A stretch of 11,018 bases of DNA from the NCBI GenBank assembly GCA_947177005.1, contig CAMWSZ010000052.1:1-11018 (forward strand), given 5' to 3'. This stretch comes from an uncultured Clostridia bacterium. Lineage in GTDB: Bacteria; Bacillota; Clostridia; Oscillospirales; Oscillospiraceae. Positions 1 through 5,683 of this stretch are shown piece after piece; the first letter of the stretch is position 1, and each line of letters starts with the position of its first letter. Both the position numbers and the translations under genes were made by a program. The notes under the pieces are model-generated. The model searched no databases. It was given only the letters and a program-made list of their open reading frames with translations, and was not told the origin of the DNA.

Positions 1-209
1 CTATATTTATTTCGGGAGATCTATTGACTTTTTTCAAATTTTGAGATAGGAGGAATGATCTATATCCAATGTTACATCTGTAAAAATGGGGAGGGCGTCT
101 CCTTCCTGAAATGACAACATAGCCCTTTCAATAAAATTTTTCGGCAGAGCGGTCTCCTGTGATGACCGCCAATTGTGTGCCGGACCACAAAGGTGGATAA
201 GGAGTTGAC

Positions 210-281
210 ATGAAGTGGCGGCGGTTCTGCACCGCAGTCCATTCCATTGTCGATCATCGCCCGGACACACAGCATTCTTGA
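210..281 (+). CDS. Possible 23-codon leader peptide
   Basis: An ATG at 210 has a well-placed Shine-Dalgarno sequence (AAGGAG at 199-204, 5 bases upstream) and opens 23 codons ending in TGA at 279-281. The peptide starts MKWRRFCTAV and is rich in Arg and His. I do not recognise it. Its only support is the ribosome site and its position ahead of a terminator-like hairpin (384-427) and the sigma gene, an arrangement that resembles leader-peptide attenuation. It may equally be chance. Confidence 0.2.
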   Translation: MKWRRFCTAVHSIVDHRPDTQHS

Positions 282-383
282 CAGCGGGGGGACCCTTGTT
301 GCCGTTATGCTGCTATAGAGAATGGAAGCATTCTTCCTCAATACAGTCTTCTCTCGGAAAAGCAGAGTATTTTTTGATCAGCA

Positions 384-427
384 CTGCCGATTTTACGTGT
401 ACGCGCAAAGTCGGCAGTTGTTTTTTT
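384..427 (+). terminator. Terminator-like hairpin upstream of the sigma gene
   Basis: CTGCCGA at 384-390 pairs perfectly with TCGGCAG at 411-417, and the pairing can extend inward through TTT/AAA with one bulged G. It is followed by TTG and seven T (421-427). This is the form of a rho-independent terminator. It sits about 90 bases ahead of the sigma start codon, so it either ends an upstream transcript or acts as an attenuator in the sigma leader. Confidence 0.6.
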
Positions 428-470
428 GCGTTCCGTTACAGGTGTCTGCTGCGGTGCCGCAGCCCTCCCG

Positions 471-502
471 CTTCTGAATTTGAGTTTCTCAAATTTCAGA
501 AG
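471..502 (+). promoter_or_regulatory. Long hairpin abutting the sigma ribosome site
   Basis: CTTCTGAA (471-478) pairs with TTCAGAAG (495-502), and TTTGAG (479-484) pairs with CTCAAA (488-493). This leaves a TTT loop and one bulged T at 494. The 14-bp stem ends three bases before the AGGGGG ribosome site (506-511) of the gene starting at 520, so folding could affect ribosome access. A second GC-rich stem, GCTGCGG/CCGCAGC with a 2-base loop, lies just upstream at 448-463. Confidence 0.5.
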
Positions 503-519
503 AACAGGGGGACTGCCTT

Positions 520-939
520 ATGGCAGAAGAAAGGAAATATTTTGTCCCTATCCAGGGAACACCGGTCGAAGTTACCGAGGAAGTATACCGCGCTTATTAT
601 GGTATAGAGCGTCATTTGCTTACATTGGACGAGAAAGACCGGCGGAATGGCAAAACCTTGTACAGCGATTTGGATACCGAAGAAATGCTGGGTGAAGAAA
701 TGATCCCGGATTACGATGCCGTCAGCGTGGAAGATGCTGCAATCGCAAATATTCTGTATCAGCAGCTCCATCAGGCGTTGGATCTGCTGCCGGAGTCAGA
801 GCGTATGCTGATTCATGCTATCTACTTCGAAGGGCTTAGTGAGCGAAAAGTATCGGAGCGGACAGGAATCCACTACATGACGATACATAGCCGGAAGGTC
901 AGTATCTTGAAAAAGCTGAAGGAACTGATGGATCAGTAA
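520..939 (+). CDS. Small sigma-70 region 4-type protein (mobile-element sigma factor)
   Basis: This 139-residue protein probably directs RNA polymerase to element promoters. It acts in the cytoplasm by binding core polymerase and -35 DNA. The C-terminal part (about residues 85-135) has the form of sigma-70 region 4: a DLLPESERMLIHAIYFEGLS helix, then a helix-turn-helix at about 106-128 (VSERTGIHYMTIHSRKV) and a basic helical tail. No clear region 2 is visible, so it resembles the short sigma-like proteins of conjugative transposons, such as Tn916 orf7, more than a full ECF factor. The start has AGGGGG eight bases upstream. The structured leader at 384-502 suggests post-initiation control. Its last codons lie inside a 112-bp repeat whose other copy is 8.6 kb downstream. 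The sigma role is inferred from family form; a non-sigma region-4-like DNA-binding protein is possible. Confidence 0.8.
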   Translation: MAEERKYFVPIQGTPVEVTEEVYRAYYGIERHLLTLDEKDRRNGKTLYSDLDTEEMLGEEMIPDYDAVSVEDAAIANILYQQLHQALDLLPESERMLIHAIYFEGLSERKVSERTGIHYMTIHSRKVSILKKLKELMDQ

Positions 940-1038
940 ACCACAACACCGGCCTGATTTGCAGCAGAGCAGGGATAGGAGTATTGGTTCTGTCCCTGCT
1001 CTTTTCATAAACAGTATGATGTTGCTTCTATAGGGCAA
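927..1038. repeat. Cassette-flanking direct repeat, left copy
   Basis: This 112-bp copy matches 9528-9640 at 86 of 96 aligned positions outside a variable hairpin loop of 16 versus 17 bases. It begins in the last codons of the sigma gene. It ends with sequence that, on the - strand, reads Ala-Leu-stop (GCC CTA TAG, 1036-1028), matching the end of the SLOG gene at the other copy. It is therefore a complete sigma/SLOG convergent intergenic region, although the SLOG gene itself lies 8.6 kb away. Confidence 0.9.
966..1005 (+). terminator. Terminator after the sigma gene
   Basis: AGAGCAGGGATAGGA (966-980) pairs with TTCTGTCCCTGCTCT (988-1002) across 15 positions, including G-U pairs, with a 7-base loop. 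It is followed by TTT (1003-1005). It sits 27 bases after the sigma stop codon and forms the centre of the flanking repeat. Confidence 0.8.
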
Positions 1039-1080
1039 TCCGCAAATAAAACTGATGTGTTATTTTTTGTACATGACATC

Positions 1081-1109
1081 TTGACAAAATGGTTAGGCTG
1101 TGCTATAGT
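1081..1109 (+). promoter_or_regulatory. Strong sigma-A-type promoter of the restriction-modification operon
   Basis: A consensus -35 TTGACA (1081-1086), a 17-base spacer and a -10 TATAGT (1104-1109) are preceded by TG at 1101-1102, an extended -10. Transcription should start near 1116, about 68 bases before the first hsdS start codon. It lies just inside the left repeat and so belongs to the inserted cassette. Confidence 0.8.
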
Positions 1110-1145
1110 GAAAAACACAAGGAAAAAGATATACGTTAAGGCCGG

Positions 1146-1170
1146 TTTGTTATTTAATACCCATAACAAA
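1146..1170 (+). promoter_or_regulatory. Inverted repeat in the operon leader
   Basis: TTTGTTAT (1146-1153) and ATAACAAA (1163-1170) are perfect 8-bp arms around a 9-base spacer, TTAATACCC. The repeat lies between the predicted transcription start and the ribosome site GAGGTGG (1174-1180) of the first gene. It could be an operator for a regulator or a weak RNA hairpin affecting translation of the first S protein. No T-run follows, so it is not a terminator. Confidence 0.45.
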
Positions 1171-1183
1171 GCAGAGGTGGACA

Positions 1184-1777
1184 ATGAATCTTGGAAATGT
1201 TGCTGCCATTAGAAGCGGATTAGTTTTATCAAGAAAACTCTCTCGTGAACGATCACCATATTGCTACCCGCTGTTGAATCTGCGAGCTATTCACCCAGAC
1301 GGGTATATCCTACCTGATGGCTTGGAAGTGTTTCACGCTATTGAGCCGCTTCACCAGGAGTATTTAACACAGCAGGGTGACATTATCATCCGGCTTAGTA
1401 TTCCGTATACTGCTGTTCTAATCGATTCAGATATGGCAGGAATAGTGGTTTCTTCCAACTTTGCAATCGTTCGCTCAAATCAGGAATATATACTGCCTGA
1501 ATACCTTCTCTGGCTTTTGAATACGCCGGACATCAAGAAAAAAATCTACGAAAGCAGTTCCAGCAATATGCTCAACGCAGTAAAGCCGACATTTTTTGTC
1601 AGCCTGAACGTTTCGCTCCTTTCTCTTGCGAATCAGCGAAAGATATCGCAGTTAAATCTGCTCGCAAAACAGCAAAGCCGATTATTGAAAAAACTGGCCG
1701 AGGAGAAAGAAAAGTACTACGCTATTGTGCTGGACCGCGCACATAAGAGCATGATAGAAGGGAGGAAAACGACATGA
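1184..1777 (+). CDS. hsdS: Half-size Type I restriction specificity subunit (single TRD)
   Basis: This 197-residue protein has one target-recognition domain (about residues 1-145) followed by a long charged helix (about 147-190, containing KQQSRLLKKLAEEKEKYY). That is half of the usual roughly 400-residue S subunit, which has two such domains and two conserved helices. S subunits choose the DNA site for both methylation and cutting. Half-S proteins of this form can in known cases dimerise to restore a two-domain reader of a symmetric site. The start is set by GAGGTGG just upstream of the ATG. The stop overlaps the hsdM start (ATGA at 1774-1777), indicating translational coupling. A full-length hsdS lies further along the same operon, so this gene is an extra specificity module or a partner for it. 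No frameshift remnant of a second domain follows it, since hsdM begins immediately. Confidence 0.82.
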   Translation: MNLGNVAAIRSGLVLSRKLSRERSPYCYPLLNLRAIHPDGYILPDGLEVFHAIEPLHQEYLTQQGDIIIRLSIPYTAVLIDSDMAGIVVSSNFAIVRSNQEYILPEYLLWLLNTPDIKKKIYESSSSNMLNAVKPTFFVSLNVSLLSLANQRKISQLNLLAKQQSRLLKKLAEEKEKYYAIVLDRAHKSMIEGRKTT

Positions 1778-3309
1778 CGACAAGAAAAGATATTGAGCAG
1801 GTTTTATGGAATGCCTGTGACAGCTTCCGTGGGAAAATTGACAGTTCCCGGTATAAGGACTACATTCTATCCATGCTGTTTGTGAAATATCTCAGTGATA
1901 TCTCTAAGGAAAAACGCGCTGAGTATTTGAAGCATTATGAGGGAGACTTGCGCCGGGTGGAGCGGGCTATGAGCCGGGAACGTTTCGCTATAGATGAGGA
2001 ATCTACCTTTGACTATCTCTATGCCAACCGCAATGATACGGAAATTGGTCAGAAAATCAACGTGGCCCTTTCTCACATTGAGGAACACAACAGCGGAAAA
2101 CTTCGTAATGTGTTTCGGGCCATCGATTTCAACTCTCAGGTGGATTTCGGCGAGGCGAAAGAGAAGAACGCCACACTCCGCAATCTTTTAGAGGACTTCC
2201 ACGGCTTGGATCTGCGGCCCAGTCAACTGGGTTCCGCCGACATTATTGGAGACGCCTATGAGTACATGATCGCTATGTTTGCCTCTGATGCCGGGAAAAA
2301 GGGTGGGGAATTCTTTACCCCCAGTCAAGTTTCCGAATTAGTGGCCGCCTTGGTGAAGCCCAAGGAAAACGACCGTATCTATGATCCTACCTGTGGCAGC
2401 GGAGGTTTGCTTTTGAAAGCCTATAAAAAAGTGCCCAGCGGAAAAGTCGCTATTTATGGTCAGGAACTCAACGCACAGACCTGGGCGCTGTGTACCATGA
2501 ATATGTTTCTCCATGGGGTGGATGACGCCCGCATCTGGCAGGGTGACACACTCTCCAACCCACAAAACCTGGAGAATGACCAACTGATGACATTTCAGGT
2601 GGTGGTGGCGAATCCGCCGTTCTCTTTGGACAAATGGGACAGCGGTTTCCTTGCGGATGCCGAGGCCGACAGCAAAGGAAAAAAGAAGATGTCTGCTGAT
2701 TTGGACAGACACCACCGTTTCGATTGGGGTGTTCCGCCAGCATCGAAGGGCGACTATGCTTTTGTGCTGCATATGTTGTCAAGTCTTGATGCAGAAAATG
2801 GCCGCATGGCTATCGTTCTGCCCCATGGCGTATTGTTTCGTGGAGCCAGTGAGGGCAAAATCCGCCGGAAATTGGTGGAGGAGCTGAATCTGCTGGACGC
2901 TGTCATCGGACTGCCCGCAAACCTGTTCTACGGCACCGGCATCCCCGCTTGTATCCTGGTGTTCAAAAAAAATCGTACCCGGCGGGATGTTCTGTTCATT
3001 GATGCTTCCGGCGAGGGTAATTTTGAGAAGGGGAAAAACCAAAATATCCTTCGGGACAGCGACATTGCTCGGATTGTCAGTACCTATGAGACCAGAGAGA
3101 AAAAAGTGGACAAGTATAGCTATCTGGCGGATTTCGACAAAATCAAGGAAAATGACTTTAACCTGAATATTCCCCGATATGTGGACACATTCGAGGAGGA
3201 AGAATTGGTGGATATTGATGAGGTAAAGCGGAATATCGCCAATATTGAGACAGAGTTGGCACAGGTACAGGAGCAGATGAAGAAATATTTGAAGGAATTG
3301 GGACTATAA
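1774..3309 (+). CDS. hsdM: Type I restriction-modification methyltransferase subunit M
   Basis: The 511-residue protein is an N6-adenine DNA methyltransferase using S-adenosylmethionine and working as an M2S complex. The N-terminal helical HsdM domain spans about 1-150 (DSFRGKIDSSRYKDYILSML near the start). It is followed by the GEFFTPSQV motif (178-186), the SAM-binding DPTCGSGG (204-211) and the catalytic NPPF (280-283), all intact. The C-terminal 35 residues form a charged helix suited to packing against S. Length is normal for the family. The ATG overlaps the upstream hsdS stop and has AAGGGAGG nearby. A run of eight A (2965-2972) falls in the reading frame. Codon use is more GC-rich than in the adjacent nuclease and hsdS genes, consistent with a conserved backbone carrying exchanged specificity genes. 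This identification is secure. Confidence 0.95.
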   Translation: MTTRKDIEQVLWNACDSFRGKIDSSRYKDYILSMLFVKYLSDISKEKRAEYLKHYEGDLRRVERAMSRERFAIDEESTFDYLYANRNDTEIGQKINVALSHIEEHNSGKLRNVFRAIDFNSQVDFGEAKEKNATLRNLLEDFHGLDLRPSQLGSADIIGDAYEYMIAMFASDAGKKGGEFFTPSQVSELVAALVKPKENDRIYDPTCGSGGLLLKAYKKVPSGKVAIYGQELNAQTWALCTMNMFLHGVDDARIWQGDTLSNPQNLENDQLMTFQVVVANPPFSLDKWDSGFLADAEADSKGKKKMSADLDRHHRFDWGVPPASKGDYAFVLHMLSSLDAENGRMAIVLPHGVLFRGASEGKIRRKLVEELNLLDAVIGLPANLFYGTGIPACILVFKKNRTRRDVLFIDASGEGNFEKGKNQNILRDSDIARIVSTYETREKKVDKYSYLADFDKIKENDFNLNIPRYVDTFEEEELVDIDEVKRNIANIETELAQVQEQMKKYLKELGL

Positions 3310-3321
3310 AGGAGGTCAAAT

Positions 3322-4074
3322 ATGCTTCAAAATAAAGAAGACATTATCGATCAGCTACATGATTTGATAATAAAGGGAGATAAACTTGCTGGCTCGACAG
3401 ACTCATATGGAAGTATTGTTTCATCAAAATTCAATGCATGGCGAGCAGAAGTACTTACAGTTCTGCGTTGCACAAAACTTAACATACCAGAATACATTGA
3501 ACAAATCAGTGCATCACGAAACCGCAACCGTTCGGATATTAACGCTTTGAATTCCACTTTGAAAGCTATTGCAGATCAGTTAAACAAGGACATATTGTGC
3601 ATTGAGCAAACAGAAACAATCAATTCTAATAGTGAATTAGAAAACATTTTTAATCGGTTTCACAGGATTGCTCGTCAGTTAAGAACTCGGCATAGTTCAA
3701 GGCCAACATTAACCATTACGGATGAATATGATGTGCAGGATCTGCTTCATGCTTTATTATTGCTAAAATTTGAGGATGTCAGACCGGAGGAATGGACTCC
3801 TTCCTATGCAGGCGGCTCTGTTCGGATGGATTTCTTGTTGAAAAATGAAGGTATTGTTATTGAAGTTAAGAAAACAAGAGCGTCCATGACTTCTAAAATC
3901 CTTGGAGAAGAACTTCTGATTGACAGAGAAAAGTACAAAGAACACCCAGATTGCAAAAAGTTGTACTGTTTTGTCTACGATCCAGAGGGACTTCTCGATA
4001 ATCCTATTGGGATCAAAAAAGATCTTGAAAAAGATGCAGAAGATTTTATCAAGATTTTTATTCGTCCAGAATAG
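3322..4074 (+). CDS. DpnII/MboI-like PD-(D/E)XK nuclease embedded in the RM operon
   Basis: The 250-residue protein has a helical N-terminal half (about 1-140) of unknown role. Its C-terminal domain (about 141-245) resembles the DpnII/MboI-type restriction nuclease fold. Asp170 in SVRMDF is followed after ten residues by Glu181-Val-Lys183 in IVIEVKKTR, the expected catalytic D and ExK of the PD-(D/E)XK superfamily. The downstream stretch (EELLIDREKYKEHPDCKKLYCFVYDPE, split here as EELLIDREKYKE then HPDCKKLYCFVYDPE) fits the helix-strand pattern of that family. It should therefore cut DNA, but no methylase partner of its own is present. It starts 12 bases after hsdM with a strong AAGGAGG site and ends 12 bases before hsdS, so it is co-transcribed. 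It is AT-richer than hsdM and hsdR, suggesting separate acquisition. It could be an accessory Type IV or abortive-infection nuclease. The fold assignment is from motif recognition only. Confidence 0.65.
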   Translation: MLQNKEDIIDQLHDLIIKGDKLAGSTDSYGSIVSSKFNAWRAEVLTVLRCTKLNIPEYIEQISASRNRNRSDINALNSTLKAIADQLNKDILCIEQTETINSNSELENIFNRFHRIARQLRTRHSSRPTLTITDEYDVQDLLHALLLLKFEDVRPEEWTPSYAGGSVRMDFLLKNEGIVIEVKKTRASMTSKILGEELLIDREKYKEHPDCKKLYCFVYDPEGLLDNPIGIKKDLEKDAEDFIKIFIRPE

Positions 4075-4086
4075 AGAGGCAGCTAC

Positions 4087-5388
4087 ATGATACCAGAAAT
4101 CAAAAACCGGATTGAACAAATCCAGCAGGGAAAGTTGCCAACAGATTATAAGGAAACGAACGCAGGTATTGTTCCTGTGGACTGGACAGAAGTTTGTCTT
4201 GGAGATATTTATATTGAACGTAAAGAAGCCGGAAACGATATGTTACCGCTTCTAATGGTTTCGATACACTCTGGGGTTTCCGACGGCGAAGTTGACGAAG
4301 AATCTCTTCCCAAAAAGGTTAAGCGAATTGAGGACAAATCTCAATACAAACGTGCTGCGGTAGGTGACCTTGTATTTAATATGATGCGTGCGTGGCAAGG
4401 TGCAGTAGGTACGGTGTACACTGAAGGAATGGTCAGCCCGGCATATATAGTAGCCAAGCCAATAGGTCTAGCTAATTCACAATTTATGAATTACTACATG
4501 AAAACCAGTCGTATGGTGTACGCTATGCGCAGGCAATCATACGGTGTAACTGATTTTCGTCTGCGTTTATATTGGGACTCATTTACACCAATACAATGTG
4601 TCTTACCCCCAATAAAGGAGCAACAAAAAATTGCTGAAATCCTCACCGTACAAGACAAAATCATCGAACTGAAAGAAAAGCTGATTACCGAAAAGCAGCA
4701 GCAAAAAAAATATCTGATGCAACAGCTTTTATCAGGGAGAAAACGGTTGCCAGAATTTAATAATGAATGGAAAAAAGTACAGTTTAATGACGTACTCGCT
4801 TTTGGCAGTACCAATACATTTTCAAGAGATAATATGCAAAAAGATGCGGCTGGAGTAAGAAATATACATTACGGTGATATTTTTGTCAAGTATCATGAGG
4901 TGTTGGATGGATCTTGTAACATAATTCCATCATTAGTACCAGAAGCTAGTAGAAAGGTAAAAGAATATGTCTCAAACGGAGATATTATCATTGCTGACAC
5001 TGCGGAAGATACTACGGCAGGAAAAACTATTGAAATACAAAATATTGGTGCGACAAAAATGGTTGCTGGCTTACATACAATGCTTTGCAGGCCAATTTGC
5101 GATTATTTTGTTTCTGGTTGGCTAGGATATTTTATGAACTCTGAGTATTACCATAATCAGCTCATTCCCTATATTGCAGGAGTAAAGGTTATGTCAATAT
5201 CCAAACAGAATATTATAAAAACACATCTTTTAGTTCCGACAAAGCAGGAACAGAAAGAGATAGTCAGCCTATTATCTGCTGCAAATGAGGAAATTAACCT
5301 GCTCCAACAATCTTTAGAACAGGAGCGACAAAAGAAAAAAGCCCTGATGCAACTTTTGCTGACGGGGATTGTGAGGGTGAATGTATGA
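4087..5388 (+). CDS. hsdS: Full-length Type I specificity subunit S (two TRDs)
   Basis: The 433-residue protein has the classic two-part S layout. TRD1 spans about 31-185, the central conserved helix about 178-220 (EQQKIAEILTVQDKI onward), TRD2 about 226-385 and a second conserved helix about 390-430 (EQKEIVSLLSAANEEI onward). The two helices are clear internal repeats; compare KKYLMQQLLSG with KKALMQLLLTG. It should direct HsdM2 and HsdR to a bipartite DNA target. AGAGG (4075-4079) sits seven bases before the ATG. The stop overlaps the next small gene as ATGA. A run of eight A (4703-4710) lies in the central helix; loss of one base would stop translation after residue 209, leaving a half-S protein much like the gene at 1184. 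The coding sequence is AT-rich relative to hsdM and hsdR, as expected for frequently exchanged specificity genes. Confidence 0.93.
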   Translation: MIPEIKNRIEQIQQGKLPTDYKETNAGIVPVDWTEVCLGDIYIERKEAGNDMLPLLMVSIHSGVSDGEVDEESLPKKVKRIEDKSQYKRAAVGDLVFNMMRAWQGAVGTVYTEGMVSPAYIVAKPIGLANSQFMNYYMKTSRMVYAMRRQSYGVTDFRLRLYWDSFTPIQCVLPPIKEQQKIAEILTVQDKIIELKEKLITEKQQQKKYLMQQLLSGRKRLPEFNNEWKKVQFNDVLAFGSTNTFSRDNMQKDAAGVRNIHYGDIFVKYHEVLDGSCNIIPSLVPEASRKVKEYVSNGDIIIADTAEDTTAGKTIEIQNIGATKMVAGLHTMLCRPICDYFVSGWLGYFMNSEYYHNQLIPYIAGVKVMSISKQNIIKTHLLVPTKQEQKEIVSLLSAANEEINLLQQSLEQERQKKKALMQLLLTGIVRVNV

Positions 5389-5609
5389 ATGAATTACAAA
5401 AAGAAGTAGTAGGAACCGTGGATAAAGAAGCGGTTAAAACTTGGCTCAAAAACCAGATGTCGACACCATATGACACATATCAGCGAAGGTGTAAAATTGA
5501 TCAAATGGTGGAGCAAGCGGCAAATTGTGCAGACTTTATTGTCGATATGGCAAAAATGTGCAATATTGACTTGGATAAGTTTGTCTGCTCAATGTTTGGA
5601 TTAAGATAA
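5385..5609 (+). CDS. Unrecognised 74-residue protein between hsdS and hsdR
   Basis: The ATG overlaps the hsdS stop (ATGA at 5385-5388), so translation is probably coupled. The upstream ribosome site is poor and lies inside hsdS. The product is soluble and mixed-charge with a helical look. It has three Cys (CKID, NCAD, MCNIDL) plus a fourth near the end (FVCSMF), and a C-terminal MAKMCNIDLDKFVCSMFGLR segment. There is no signal peptide or membrane span. I do not recognise the family. Its position in the restriction operon makes a role in complex assembly, control of HsdR or counter-defence sensing possible, but nothing in the sequence proves any of these. A 74-base spacer with a hairpin separates it from hsdR. 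Composition matches the preceding hsdS, so the two may have been acquired together. Confidence 0.6.
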   Translation: MNELQKEVVGTVDKEAVKTWLKNQMSTPYDTYQRRCKIDQMVEQAANCADFIVDMAKMCNIDLDKFVCSMFGLR

Positions 5610-5614
5610 TTGAG

Positions 5615-5646
5615 AAAAGCGAGGCGGATTACTCCGTCCCGCTCTT
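5615..5646 (+). promoter_or_regulatory. Hairpin in the spacer before hsdR
   Basis: AAAAGCGAGGCGG (5615-5627) faces CCGTCCCGCTCTT (5634-5646) across a 6-base loop. Eleven of 13 positions pair, one of them G-U, with two mismatches. Only a weak pyrimidine tract follows (TTCCGCTTTT), so it is at best a partial terminator. It may lower hsdR transcript relative to the methylase genes or stabilise an mRNA end. The hsdR ribosome site AGGAGG follows at 5671-5676. Confidence 0.4.
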
Positions 5647-5683
5647 TCCGCTTTTATCAGGCACTCGAAAAGGAGGCAGAACT

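Larger units (their letters stand above)
1..519. other. Leader/intergenic stretch without a convincing long gene
   Basis: No frame on either strand gives a protein with recognisable composition or motifs. The open frames here overlap one another on opposite strands and read as low-quality sequence. The stretch contains several inverted repeats: GCGGTC/GACCGC at 149-169, a terminator-like hairpin at 384-427, a GC-rich near-palindrome at 448-463 and a long hairpin at 471-502. An extended -10-like TGCTATAGA lies at 311-319 without a good -35. The most likely role is the 5' control region of the sigma gene starting at 520. The end of an unrelated upstream unit may also lie here. Confidence 0.5.

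Noticed and set aside
34..341. Two overlapping open frames on the - strand (78 and 89 codons)
   Set aside because: They overlap in different frames, have erratic composition and no motif or convincing ribosome site, and the region is rich in inverted repeats instead.
215..607. 130-codon open frame on the + strand overlapping the sigma start
   Set aside because: It overlaps the well-supported sigma gene in another frame, starts with a poor GTG context, and has a low-complexity Ser/Cys/Arg-rich composition.
1184..5388. Phase-variable hsdS inversion system
   Set aside because: Both S genes are in the same orientation, no inverted hsdS copy is visible and no recombinase gene is present, so inversion shuffling is not supported.
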